A stretch of DNA of 64,000 nt from UBA1081 sp045636025 (lineage in GTDB: Bacteria > Bacillota > Clostridia > Oscillospirales > Acutalibacteraceae), in NCBI GenBank assembly GCA_045636025.1, contig JAZTWP010000077.1:1-64000 (forward strand), given 5' to 3'. A model generated the notes under the pieces. It had not been told where the DNA came from and ran no database searches. It saw only the letters and a list, made by a program, of their open reading frames with translations. Both the position numbers and the translations under genes were made by a program. Positions 1-8,407 of the stretch are shown here, in pieces (position 1 is the first letter of the stretch; each line of letters begins with the position of its first letter).

Positions 1-681
1 CTGCTCAGAAAACTCAACGAAATTGAAGGTCTTGAGTGGATAAGAATGCTTTATTGTTATCCCGACAGAATAACCGATGAACTTCTTGATGCCATGGCAG
101 AATGCAGAAAAGTTCTTCATTATATGGATATTCCTCTTCAGCATGCAGACGGCAGAATCCTTAAGGCAATGAACAGATCAGGCGATAGGGAATCACTTGA
201 AGCTCTTATCGATAAAATCAGAGAAAAAATGCCTGATGTCGTTCTCAGAACAACATTTATCACCGGTTTTCCGGGTGAAGATGAAGAAGCATTCGATAAT
301 CTTGCTGAATTTGCAGATGATATTATGTTTGACAGACTCGGTTGCTTTGCTTATTCTGCAGAAGAGGGAACCCCTGCAGCAGAATTTGATAATCAGGTTG
401 ATGATGAAGTCAAAAAGCACAGAGCTGATGTTATTATGGAACAACAGTATGATGTTTTTCAATTCAAACAGAAGAAACTTATAGGTACGACCATAAGATG
501 TATTGTTGAAGGTTATGATTCTTACACAGACAGCTATTTCGGCAGAACCTGGATGGATGCACCTGAAATTGATTCTGTTGTGTATTTCACAGGTAAAGGT
601 GAATATAACGACGGTGATATGGTTGATGTTGAGATTTTTGATATCAATGAATATGACCTTATGGGAGAGATTGTAAATTGA
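1..681 (+). CDS. rimO: Ribosomal protein S12 methylthiotransferase RimO, 3' part
   Basis: C-terminal part of RimO, the radical-SAM enzyme that methylthiolates an aspartate of ribosomal protein S12. The frame is open from base 1 (first codon CTG, reading LLRKLNEIEGLEWIRMLYC), so the gene begins to the left of the window and the CxxxCxxC cluster is not visible. What remains is the end of the radical-SAM barrel (TTFITGFPGE) and the C-terminal TRAM domain, with the RimO-typical GRTWMDAPEIDSVVYF, which separates it from MiaB. The stop TGA overlaps the pgsA start, and rimO-pgsA is a common clostridial pair. Family call is firm; the 5' end is simply missing. Confidence 0.93.
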   Translation: MLRKLNEIEGLEWIRMLYCYPDRITDELLDAMAECRKVLHYMDIPLQHADGRILKAMNRSGDRESLEALIDKIREKMPDVVLRTTFITGFPGEDEEAFDNLAEFADDIMFDRLGCFAYSAEEGTPAAEFDNQVDDEVKKHRADVIMEQQYDVFQFKQKKLIGTTIRCIVEGYDSYTDSYFGRTWMDAPEIDSVVYFTGKGEYNDGDMVDVEIFDINEYDLMGEIVN

Positions 682-1253
682 TTATTGATATGAATTTGCC
701 TAACAAACTGACAATATTCAGAATTGTTCTGGCTCCTGTATTTTTGTTCATGTTTTTTGCAGAATTTATTCCAAATAACCATGTTTTTGCATTGATTATT
801 TTTGTTGTTGCTGTAATTACTGACTTTGCAGACGGAAAAATTGCAAGATTAAGAAACATTGTTACAAATTTCGGAAAAATTGCAGACCCTATTGCAGACA
901 AAATACTCACAACTATTACATTGCTTTGCTTTTTGCAGAAAAATCTTTGCAGTATATGGGTTATACTGATAATCATTACAAGGGAATTTGCTGTTTCCGG
1001 AATCAGAATAACGGCTGCAGCTCAGGGTGAAGTAATTCCTGCAAATATTTACGGAAAAGCAAAAACTGTAATTCAAATGGTTTTTTCAATAATAATCTTA
1101 CTGTTGCTTGCCATTCAGAGTGGTGTTGGTTTTGTTTTTCCGCATTTTGAAATGATTTCAGAAGTTATGATGTGGATACTTGCTGTTGTTACACTTGTTT
1201 CTGGTGTTATTTATATAAAAGACAGTGCAAAAATTATTGATTTTTCAAAATAA
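678..1253 (+). CDS. pgsA: CDP-diacylglycerol--glycerol-3-phosphate 3-phosphatidyltransferase
   Basis: Membrane enzyme that makes phosphatidylglycerol phosphate, the committed step to phosphatidylglycerol and cardiolipin. It carries the complete CDP-alcohol phosphotransferase signature D-x2-DG-x2-AR-x8-G-x3-D-x3-D (DFADGKIAR ... GKIADPIAD, residues about 49-74) and several hydrophobic helices; 191 residues is the normal length. The start is probably TTG at 678, because GGGAGAG at 663-669 lies 8 nt upstream. The ATG at 690 would give the more usual N-terminus MNLPNKLTIFR but is about 20 nt from that site. The 4-nt overlap with rimO suggests translational coupling. Confidence 0.93.
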   Translation: MIIDMNLPNKLTIFRIVLAPVFLFMFFAEFIPNNHVFALIIFVVAVITDFADGKIARLRNIVTNFGKIADPIADKILTTITLLCFLQKNLCSIWVILIIITREFAVSGIRITAAAQGEVIPANIYGKAKTVIQMVFSIIILLLLAIQSGVGFVFPHFEMISEVMMWILAVVTLVSGVIYIKDSAKIIDFSK

Positions 1254-1293
1254 TTTTGAGCAGCTTGGTTTGCTGCCCGATGATGGTGTAGTT

Positions 1294-3387
1294 ATGAATA
1301 CATATTTTAATGAAATTTCTGGTAGACATGATAAACATATTGATGGTAAAATACTTTACAAAATTCCGTTCGGTGCATATATGGGAAACGGTGATCTCGG
1401 CATAGTTTTTGATGACGATGATGACGGTTTTCTTATCCATATTTCAAAGTGTGACTTCTGGAAATTTGTTCCCGGAGCGCATAAGGAAGGCGGCATCAAA
1501 ACAGTAGGTAATCTTCGTATAAAAAATATTGACCTTGCTGAATACAATGTAAAACAGTATTTTGACAGAGGTATATTTGAATGCAGATTTTCGTCTGTTG
1601 AAATGGAGATATTTATAGCACCTGAAAATCTTATTTATATAGAATTCAAGGCTCCTGATGACGGTAAATTCCCTGAGCTTGATATTGAACTTCCTGAGAC
1701 TTGCGGTTCGAGGAATTTTACATTCAATGATATGGGGCTTAAATGGTGTCTTCGAAAATTTGACGGTAAAGATGTTGAAAGAGAATCTGATGTAACCGTT
1801 TGTTCAAGAAGACTCGGAACAGACAGAATTGATGGCATCAAAACTGTTCGCTATTGCATATCTGTTGTCACCAATTTTGACGATAAACAATATGTCAGCA
1901 AGGGAATTGATTTGGTTTCCCGTAGCGATTATGAAAGAGATAAAATAAGAACAGAAAAAAAATGGAAAGAATTCTTTTCTCAATCAAAAGTTACTCTTCC
2001 TGACAAAGAAATCGAAAAGAGATATAATGCAAGCCTTTTTCTTCTTGCATCTTGTATGGGGAATAAAGGTTTTCCTCCCGGATTGTTCGGTAATTTCATA
2101 ACTGATGATTTTTTTCCTTGGGCAGGAGATTATCATCTTAATTATAATTATGAGGCTCCGTATTATTGTATCTTTTCATCAAATCATACCGAGCTTTTTG
2201 AAGGTTATATGACACCTGTGAATCAGATGATTGACAAGGGACGTGACTTTGCGAGATTGTTTAACTGTAAAGGCGTTGCCTTTCCTGTAAGTTTTGGTCC
2301 GCAAGCTCTTGACCTTTACAGTCAGGCGAATTGTAAAGAGCACGGAATACTCTTCCTTGGTCAGAAGAGCCACGCTGCATACACTTGTGTTATACCTGCA
2401 ATGCATTGGTATTCAACATATGACAAGGAATATGCTCTTGAAAATTATTATGAGTTCATTTTTGAGACAGCACAATTCTGGGAAGATTATCTTGTAAAAG
2501 ATAAGGGCAGATATGTTATAAAGAATGATGCTGCTCACGAGATCCCGTATTACCGTGGAGAAAAGTTTAACTATTTTACTCATAAAAACCAGATAGAAGC
2601 AGTTAATGCAATTAATTCTCTCGGGCTTGTTAAGCTTTTATTCAGAACTGTCTATGATATGTCTGTAGAGCTTGGTGTTCATTCTGAAAAATATGAACTG
2701 TGGAATGACATAAACGAGAATCTCAGCGAATTTCCGACTTTTATAAAACACGGTAAACGTTGTTTTAAGTATTCCAAAAAGGGTATCCGCTGGAGAACAG
2801 ACAATACCGTAGGTCTTCAACACATTTATCCTGCGTCACAGATTGGTTTGTCTTCGGGTAAAAAGATGCTTAAAATAGCAAAGAATACATACTTTATCAA
2901 CGACAGACGTCTCGATGACAACGGTTCGAATTCATATCTTCCTGCCGGTGCCAGAATTGGTGTAAATCCGTCTTTTCTGATTGATGGAATAAAACAGAAT
3001 ATCAAGGAATTCGGTCTTTCCAATATGCTTTTCAAACATCATGGCGGCGGCATTGAGCATCTTACTATGGTTCCTGCAACTATCAATGAAATGCTTATGC
3101 AGAGCCATGAAAAAGTTATAAGAGTTTTTCCTTGTTGGGATATGAATTCTGATGCTTCTTTTGAAAATCTCCGTGCAGACGGTGCATTTCTTGTTTCATC
3201 CGAGCTTAAGGGCGGTAAAATCACATCTTTGACTGTTAAAAGTCTTCAGGGCAGACAATGTACTGTTCATTGTTCTGATGTTAAGAGTGTCATCAGAACT
3301 GCTGACAGAAAGAAGATTAAATTTACCGAAGATCATGGTATAATATCTTTCAAAACAGAAAAAGACACAGAATATAAACTTATATAA
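1294..3387 (+). CDS. Six-hairpin glycosidase superfamily protein (GH95-like)
   Basis: About 697 residues from ATG 1294. An earlier GTG at 1225 would overlap pgsA and gives an N-terminus unlike the rest. The N-terminal beta domain has IPFGAYMGNGDLGIVF (GH95-like GNGxLG). The catalytic (alpha/alpha)6 region begins near PPGLFGNFITDDFFPW and AGDYHLNYNYEAPYY, resembling the G-W-GDYHxNxNxQ segment of GH95 alpha-L-fucosidases/galactosidases. There is no signal peptide or membrane anchor, so a cytoplasmic enzyme is likely. The substrate cannot be read from sequence; alpha-L-fucoside or alpha-L-galactoside is only the family precedent. The ribosome binding site upstream of 1294 is poor. It may be cotranscribed with pgsA, 40 nt upstream. 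Confidence 0.72.
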   Translation: MNTYFNEISGRHDKHIDGKILYKIPFGAYMGNGDLGIVFDDDDDGFLIHISKCDFWKFVPGAHKEGGIKTVGNLRIKNIDLAEYNVKQYFDRGIFECRFSSVEMEIFIAPENLIYIEFKAPDDGKFPELDIELPETCGSRNFTFNDMGLKWCLRKFDGKDVERESDVTVCSRRLGTDRIDGIKTVRYCISVVTNFDDKQYVSKGIDLVSRSDYERDKIRTEKKWKEFFSQSKVTLPDKEIEKRYNASLFLLASCMGNKGFPPGLFGNFITDDFFPWAGDYHLNYNYEAPYYCIFSSNHTELFEGYMTPVNQMIDKGRDFARLFNCKGVAFPVSFGPQALDLYSQANCKEHGILFLGQKSHAAYTCVIPAMHWYSTYDKEYALENYYEFIFETAQFWEDYLVKDKGRYVIKNDAAHEIPYYRGEKFNYFTHKNQIEAVNAINSLGLVKLLFRTVYDMSVELGVHSEKYELWNDINENLSEFPTFIKHGKRCFKYSKKGIRWRTDNTVGLQHIYPASQIGLSSGKKMLKIAKNTYFINDRRLDDNGSNSYLPAGARIGVNPSFLIDGIKQNIKEFGLSNMLFKHHGGGIEHLTMVPATINEMLMQSHEKVIRVFPCWDMNSDASFENLRADGAFLVSSELKGGKITSLTVKSLQGRQCTVHCSDVKSVIRTADRKKIKFTEDHGIISFKTEKDTEYKLI

Positions 3388-3391
3388 AAAT

Positions 3392-3424
3392 AACCGATGG
3401 ATTCGCTCCATCGGTTTTGTTATT
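3392..3424. terminator. Intrinsic terminator between convergent genes
   Basis: ACCGATGGA (3393-3401) pairs with TCCATCGGT (3407-3415) around the loop TTCGC, followed by a T-rich stretch on the plus strand and preceded by an A-rich stretch (3386-3392). It can serve the GH95-like gene and, in the other direction, mnmA, whose stop lies at 3420. Confidence 0.85.
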
Positions 3425-4481
3425 TTATTGTGCCTCCGCCAAGGACTTTATCATTGTCATATAATACAACAGACTGACCTTTTGCAGGAGCTCTCTGTGG
3501 CTCATCAAAAATGATTTTAACTGTATTATTATCAAGTTGAAGTACAGTTGCATCTGCACCTTTATGAGCGTAACGTATTTTTGCTGTACATCTGATAGAT
3601 TGCGGAATGCTTTTTATTGCCATAAAATTGAATTTTTCTGCAATTACTTCATATTCAAATAATTCTTCATTGGAAGAGAGTGTTACTGTATTTGCTGAGA
3701 TGTTTTTACTTTTTACATAAGCAGGTGCACCAAGTGCAATACCGAGACCTTTTCTCTGACCGATGGTATAGTTTATGATACCGTTGTGTGTGCCGAGAAC
3801 ATCTCCGTTTGTATTTATGAAATTGCCTTTAGGGTAGGTTTTCTTTGTTGTTCTGTGAATAAAATCAACATAATCATTGCCTGAAATAAAACAGGTATCC
3901 TGACTGTCTTTTTTGTGGGCAGTAACAAAGCCGTTTTCTTCAGCAATTACTCTTGCTTCTTCTTTTGTGAGCTCAGAGAGAGGGAAAACAACCTTTTTAA
4001 GTTGTTTCTGAGAAAGGGAGCAGAGAAAATAGCTCTGGTCTTTTTTCTCGTCGTCAGCTTTTCTGATGAAATATCTGCCATTTTCGCAGTCAACTTTTGC
4101 GTAGTGCCCTGTTACAATCACATCGCAGTTGTACTCAGTTGCAATTTCATTGAGAATTGCAAATTTAATATGTTTGTTGCATTCAACACAAGGGTTAGGT
4201 GTGCCGCCTTTTTCATATGTGTTAACAAAATTGTCAATTACGTGCTTTCTGAATCGGTCAGAAACATCAAATGACATAAAAGGAATGCCGATTTTGTCAC
4301 ATACTGCTTTTGCATCTGCAATGTCTTTATCTGCATCTGAAGAATCAAAACCGAAAATCGGGTCTGTTTTGTCAAACATTCTGAATGTAACGCCAAGGCA
4401 GTCATATCCTTTTTGTTTCATAATATAAGCTGTAACGGAGCTGTCAACACCGCCGCTCATTGCAATTAAAGCTTTTGCCAT
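3420..4481 (-). CDS. mnmA: tRNA-specific 2-thiouridylase
   Basis: Adenylates and thiolates U34 of tRNA-Lys, -Glu and -Gln. The N-terminal PP-loop is clear (ALIAMSGGVDSSV). The two catalytic cysteines are in NPCVECNKHIKF and SQDTCFISGNDYVDF, and GHYAKV and KKDQSYFLCSLSQ follow the family order; 353 residues is normal. The start is 3 nt downstream of the nadA stop, so both are probably translated from one message. The sulfur donor (a cysteine desulfurase) is not in the window. Confidence 0.95.
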   Translation of the reverse strand: MAKALIAMSGGVDSSVTAYIMKQKGYDCLGVTFRMFDKTDPIFGFDSSDADKDIADAKAVCDKIGIPFMSFDVSDRFRKHVIDNFVNTYEKGGTPNPCVECNKHIKFAILNEIATEYNCDVIVTGHYAKVDCENGRYFIRKADDEKKDQSYFLCSLSQKQLKKVVFPLSELTKEEARVIAEENGFVTAHKKDSQDTCFISGNDYVDFIHRTTKKTYPKGNFINTNGDVLGTHNGIINYTIGQRKGLGIALGAPAYVKSKNISANTVTLSSNEELFEYEVIAEKFNFMAIKSIPQSIRCTAKIRYAHKGADATVLQLDNNTVKIIFDEPQRAPAKGQSVVLYDNDKVLGGGTIK

Positions 4482-4484
4482 AGA

Positions 4485-5399
4485 TTAACCCAACTCGATC
4501 ATCTTGTTGATGCAGCTTACAGCTTTTTCTATTGTGTCATCATCAAGAATTATTTCTTCTCCGCCTGTACCGTTAACAGTGTTGTAGACATCGATTATTG
4601 TTGTAAGTTTCATATCGTTGCAGATAAGGTTTTTTGACATAGCATAAAACTTCTTATCAGGGCACATAATCTGAAGATGCTGCACAATGCTGTTTTCTGT
4701 GCCGATGATAAATTCTTTTGCATCAGATTCCTTTGCAAAATTCATAATGTCTGCTGTTGATCCTGCGTAATCTGCAAGTTCAGTAACTTCTTTTTTGCAT
4801 TCCGGATGAATGAGAAGAAGAGCTTCAGGATGCTTTGCTTTTGCTGCAAGCGCTTCCTCCTTAGTTATTGCTGCGTGAACAGGGCAGCCGCCATTGAGAA
4901 GCTTTATATTCTTTTCGGGGCATTTTTCTTTGACATAAGAGCCGAGATTACAGTCGGGAATGAAAAGAATATCTTTTTCAGGCATATTCTTAACGATTTT
5001 GACTGCTGATGAAGATGTTACGCACACGTCACATACTGTCTTGAGTTCAGTTGTTGTGTTTATGTATGCAACAACTGCGTGGTCTTTGTATTCATCTTCA
5101 CGAAGCTTTTTGATATAGTCTTTTGAAAACTGCTCAGCCATAGGACAGCCTGCCTCAGCATTTGCGAGGTAAACTGTTTTATCGGGTGAAAGAAGTTTTG
5201 CAGTTTCAGCCATAAATCTGACACCGCACATAATGAGTGTTTTGTTGGGTACTTTTGAAGCCTTTACGCTGAGTGCATATGAGTCGCCAGCAAAATCAGC
5301 AACTTCAAGAATATCCTCACTCTGATAACTGTGTGCAAGTATGCATATATCTTTTTCTTTTTTAAGTCTTATAATCTCGTTCTGAATATCCTTTAACAT
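4485..5399 (-). CDS. nadA: Quinolinate synthase A
   Basis: [4Fe-4S] enzyme condensing iminoaspartate with dihydroxyacetone phosphate to quinolinate for NAD synthesis. The three cluster cysteines are visible in MCGVRFMAETA, LNGGCPVHAAI and ICNDMKLTTI, and ILAHSYQ near the N-terminus is the family's HxYQ segment. The start ATG 5399 (MLKDIQNEIIRLKKEK) has AAAGGA at a good distance; the longer frame up to 5459 adds about 20 unrelated residues that run back to the deacetylase stop. nadB and nadC are not present here, so the rest of the pathway must lie elsewhere or be replaced. It sits between the PdaA-like gene (gap 56 nt) and mnmA (gap 3 nt). Confidence 0.95.
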   Translation of the reverse strand: MLKDIQNEIIRLKKEKDICILAHSYQSEDILEVADFAGDSYALSVKASKVPNKTLIMCGVRFMAETAKLLSPDKTVYLANAEAGCPMAEQFSKDYIKKLREDEYKDHAVVAYINTTTELKTVCDVCVTSSSAVKIVKNMPEKDILFIPDCNLGSYVKEKCPEKNIKLLNGGCPVHAAITKEEALAAKAKHPEALLLIHPECKKEVTELADYAGSTADIMNFAKESDAKEFIIGTENSIVQHLQIMCPDKKFYAMSKNLICNDMKLTTIIDVYNTVNGTGGEEIILDDDTIEKAVSCINKMIELG

Positions 5400-5455
5400 A
5401 GCAAATATCCTTTCAGCTTTAATGTAGTAATTATAGCTTTTAATAACTCTTATTG

Positions 5456-6448
5456 TCAACCGTTTTTTTGATACTCGTCAAGACTTCTGAATTCATATCC
5501 CATACCTCTGACGGTGTCAATTATATCGCCGAGTGCATTTGCATTATCTGATGAAACAGCGTGAAGCAGAATAACAGCACCCGGGTGAATTCTTGAAACA
5601 ACGGTGTCGTGTGCATGCTGTGCACCTTTCTGATTGTTTATATCCCAGTCAGCATAAGCAAGTGACCAGAAAACACTCATATATCCGAGAGATCCGACAA
5701 GGTCAAGCGCAGAGTCAGAATATTCACCCTTGGGAAATCTGAAATATGGAGAAGAATAACCGTAATTTGTTCTGATATAGTCATCAAAAGCCTTGACTTC
5801 ATTCATCATTTCAGTTCTTGAAAGTTCATCCATAGAGGGATGATTTTCTGTATGATTTCCGACGATGTGACCTTCATTTATCATTCTGACTATAGAATCG
5901 GGATCAGATTCCATTTCATCAACTGTACAGAAGAATGCGGCAGGTACATTTTTTTCTTTGAGTGTGTCAAGAATCATACCTGTATAGCCGTTATCATAAC
6001 CTACATCAAAAGTAAGATAAACAACTTTTTCTGTTGTTGTATCATCAAGCGTCAACGCATTGAAATTATTGTCATTAAAGTATTTCTGACTGTTGACAGA
6101 TATATCATTGGCCTTTTCGTTTGAAGCTACACCATAAGCGTGTGCGATTTTTTCTGTTGATAAACCTTTGGTGTTGTTTGGGTCTTCAACATTGAAATTA
6201 ATAAGGTCAAGCGGCTCAAGTCCTGTAAGTGTTGATGCTGTGCCTGTGTTTTCTCCGTATTCAGAATCTGTAAGTTTATCTGTATTTTCAGTTATTGTTT
6301 CATTTGTGATTGTTTCAGAAACAGTTTCATGATTTCTTATATCTGTTTCGCTTTTACCTTCAGCAGAGACGTTGTTATTGTCTGATTTGCAGGAAGAGAA
6401 AGAAAATATAACCGCAAAAATTGTAATGACAGAAATTATCTTTTTCAT
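5456..6448 (-). CDS. PdaA-like polysaccharide deacetylase, predicted lipoprotein
   Basis: NodB-fold deacetylase of 330 residues. The start ATG 6448 follows AAAGGTGAT. The N-terminus is a lipoprotein signal (MKKIISVITIFAVIFSFSSC), then a Ser/Thr/Glu-rich linker to about residue 90. The catalytic domain has VVYLTFDVGYDNGYT (motif 1), GHIVGNHTENHPSM (metal-binding His pair) and FRFPKGEYS. The TFDxGYxNGYT form is that of PdaA, which deacetylates muramic acid to make the delta-lactam of spore cortex, so a cortex role is likely in this spore former; a vegetative peptidoglycan deacetylase is the alternative. The lipobox FSSC is slightly off consensus. Confidence 0.85.
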   Translation of the reverse strand: MKKIISVITIFAVIFSFSSCKSDNNNVSAEGKSETDIRNHETVSETITNETITENTDKLTDSEYGENTGTASTLTGLEPLDLINFNVEDPNNTKGLSTEKIAHAYGVASNEKANDISVNSQKYFNDNNFNALTLDDTTTEKVVYLTFDVGYDNGYTGMILDTLKEKNVPAAFFCTVDEMESDPDSIVRMINEGHIVGNHTENHPSMDELSRTEMMNEVKAFDDYIRTNYGYSSPYFRFPKGEYSDSALDLVGSLGYMSVFWSLAYADWDINNQKGAQHAHDTVVSRIHPGAVILLHAVSSDNANALGDIIDTVRGMGYEFRSLDEYQKNG

Positions 6449-6507
6449 TTTTATCACCTTTTGATATATTACCACATTTTTATGAGAAATAAAAGCTTTT
6501 TTTATGT

Positions 6508-6527
6508 ACAGACGGGAAACCGCCTGT
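6508..6527 (-). other. Stem-loop just after the small-protein stop codon
   Basis: ACAGGCGG and CCGTCTGT pair around TTTC when read on the minus strand (one G-U). The hairpin directly abuts the stop of the upstream 61-residue gene and precedes the PdaA-like gene by 60 nt. It lacks a U-run (an A-run follows), so it is not a standard terminator; a 3'-end or processing element is possible. Confidence 0.4.
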
Positions 6528-6713
6528 TTACATCATGTTCTGAATACCGTCAAGAACACCGTTGATTGTTTTTACTGTTTTGTTTGCAGTCTTTTTAATC
6601 TGTTTCTTGGTAGAATTTGTGCTCATCATCGCAGATCCGATCATTGCAGCTGCACCGCCTACTGCCATAACAGCTCCGATTGTTTTTGCCGCAGTCATTG
6701 ACTTTTTGTTCAT
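6528..6713 (-). CDS. Small Ala/Gly-rich protein, unknown function
   Basis: 61 residues from ATG 6713, with AAAGGATGA 8 nt upstream; the alternative ATG at 6722 would overlap that site. The sequence has a short basic start (MNKKSMTAAK), a small-residue hydrophobic stretch (IGAVMAVGGAAAMIGSAMM) that could be one short membrane helix with GxxxA-type packing, and a basic Lys/Thr-rich tail (STKKQIKKTANKTVKTIN). The good ribosome binding site and protein-like composition argue that it is real. I do not recognise a characterised family. It lies upstream of the PdaA-like gene and divergent from the GtrA gene. Confidence 0.7.
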   Translation of the reverse strand: MNKKSMTAAKTIGAVMAVGGAAAMIGSAMMSTNSTKKQIKKTANKTVKTINGVLDGIQNMM

Positions 6714-6781
6714 TTCTATCATCCTTTCAAATTGATGTATAATTAGATTGTCCTGAAGGTTAAAAAATATCCTTCTTGATG

Positions 6782-6810
6782 TTGCAAAACATAAAAAATA
6801 ATGATATTAT
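6782..6810 (+). promoter_or_regulatory. Sigma-A-type promoter for the GtrA-like gene
   Basis: TTGCAA (6782-6787), 17 nt, TATTAT (6805-6810), ending 37 nt before the TTG start at 6848. Confidence 0.6.
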
Positions 6811-6847
6811 AAATTGTAATGATAATATGTAAATTGGAGTAATCGAA

Positions 6848-7411
6848 TTGAAAAAATTATATGATCGTATTTTTTCTCTGGCATTTTTCAAAAAACTGCT
6901 GAGTATTCCTGTAATAGGAAAATTTTTATCATATGAGATGCTGTCTTATCTCTTTTTTGGTGTTTCCACTACAGTTGTAAACTTTATCGTTTTCTTTGTG
7001 TGTGATAAAATATTCGGCAATAACAGTATTGCAAATTTTACACTAAAAGGGCATTTGTTCAGTATAACTTACGAAGATGTTTCAACTCTTATAGCATGGA
7101 TTGTTGCGGTGCTTTTTGCTTATGTTACAAACAAATTGTGGGTATTCGAGAGCAAAAGCAAGAGTGCATCAGTTGTTATTAAGGAGATTCTCTCATTCTT
7201 CGGTGCAAGAATAGTTTCTTTTGTAGTTTTTGAATCACTCGGATTTATGCTTGTGAGAAATATTCTCATCATTACAGGAATCTTTGAATCAGAAGATGCA
7301 TGCAAGTGGATAGCAAAATTACTGATGGCTGTAATTGTTGTAATTTTTAACTATATTATGAGTAAACTTGTAATTTTCAGAAAATCAAAAGCGGAAGGTG
7401 AAAAAAGTTGA
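6848..7411 (+). CDS. GtrA family membrane protein
   Basis: 187 residues with four predicted membrane helices (YEMLSYLFFGVSTTVVNFIV; STLIAWIVAVLFAYVTNKLW; IVSFVVFESLGFMLV; LLMAVIVVIFNYIMSKLVI). The GtrA hallmarks are the F-G-x-S-T-x-V-N-F segment in helix 1, AYVTNKLWVF and NYIMSKLVIF. GtrA proteins are proposed to help flip or present polyprenyl-linked sugars for surface glycans. The start is TTG 6848 with GGAG at 6836-6839. The stop TGA overlaps the TTG start of the next gene, so the pair is likely translationally coupled, although the functions look unrelated. Confidence 0.85.
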   Translation: MKKLYDRIFSLAFFKKLLSIPVIGKFLSYEMLSYLFFGVSTTVVNFIVFFVCDKIFGNNSIANFTLKGHLFSITYEDVSTLIAWIVAVLFAYVTNKLWVFESKSKSASVVIKEILSFFGARIVSFVVFESLGFMLVRNILIITGIFESEDACKWIAKLLMAVIVVIFNYIMSKLVIFRKSKAEGEKS

Positions 7412-8376
7412 ACTTAAAAGAGATAGACGGTAACGGTACCGTAGAAGGTTTTGTGCTTGTAAAAAGCTGTGATAAAAAGGCTGCTAAAAACGGTTCACAG
7501 TTTCTTGATTTGCACCTTGCAGATAAAAGCGGTGAAATAAATGCAAAAGTATGGGATTACAGAGACGGTGGCTTCCTTCCTGAAAATAACAGCATTGTAA
7601 AGGTCAGAGGTGTAATATCAGAATATAACGGCACACCACAGCTGAGAATAGACAGAATCAGAGCAAAGTGGGATTCCGATATAGTCGATATGGCAGATAT
7701 TATCCCTTCAGCTGATTATTCCGGTGAGTTTATGATGATGTCAATAAGAGAAAAGGTCTCTGCATTCAGAAATGAGCCTCTGAGAACGCTTGTAACGGCT
7801 GTTCTTGATGAGTACGGCAACAGAATGATAGATTGCCCTGCAGCATTCAGACTTCATCACGCAATACGTGGCGGACTTCTTATGCACACACTCTCAATTG
7901 TTAAACTCTGTGAATGTGTGGCATCGATATATCCCACAGTAGACAGAGAACTTCTCATTTCAGGTGCAATTCTTCACGATGTATGCAAAACAGATGAATT
8001 TGTGATTTCTCAGTCTGGTCTTGTTGACGGTTATACTCCCGAGGGTACACTTGTCGGTCACCTTGTGATGGGTGCAATGATGGTTGACAGAATTGCAAGA
8101 GAAAAAGACGTTGACAGAGACACAGCAATGCTTCTTGAACATATGCTTATTTCTCATCACGGTGAACCTGATTTCGGTGCAGCTGTCAGACCTTTGTTCC
8201 TTGAGGCAGAAATTCTCTCTGAGCTTGACTCTCTTGATGCTAATATCTATGAAATAGAAAGTTGCCTTGCAGACGTTGAGCCTAGAGGATTCAGCAATCG
8301 TCAGTGGGCACTTCACGACAGAAAATTCTATAATCACGGCAGAAAAGCTCCTGATACAAAAGTAAATCTTGACTGA
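7408..8376 (+). CDS. YhaM-like 3'-5' exoribonuclease (OB-fold plus HD domain)
   Basis: 322 residues. An N-terminal OB-fold nucleic-acid-binding domain (residues about 10-90, with FLDLHLADKSGEINAKVWDY) is followed by an HD phosphohydrolase domain (FRLHHAIRGGLLMHTLS, ILHDVCKTDEF, LISHHGEPDFGA). This is the architecture of Bacillus YhaM, a 3'-5' exoribonuclease/exonuclease. The start TTG 7408 overlaps the upstream stop, with GGAAGGTG at 7393-7400. The frame ends 31 nt before prmA. Confidence 0.88.
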   Translation: MNLKEIDGNGTVEGFVLVKSCDKKAAKNGSQFLDLHLADKSGEINAKVWDYRDGGFLPENNSIVKVRGVISEYNGTPQLRIDRIRAKWDSDIVDMADIIPSADYSGEFMMMSIREKVSAFRNEPLRTLVTAVLDEYGNRMIDCPAAFRLHHAIRGGLLMHTLSIVKLCECVASIYPTVDRELLISGAILHDVCKTDEFVISQSGLVDGYTPEGTLVGHLVMGAMMVDRIAREKDVDRDTAMLLEHMLISHHGEPDFGAAVRPLFLEAEILSELDSLDANIYEIESCLADVEPRGFSNRQWALHDRKFYNHGRKAPDTKVNLD

Positions 8377-8407
8377 TTATATACAGAATAAAAATAAGAG
8401 GTAAATT

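Noticed and set aside
1225..1293. Upstream GTG start of the GH95-like protein
   Set aside because: It overlaps pgsA by 29 nt and adds residues unlike the family; ATG 1294 is preferred though its ribosome binding site is weak.
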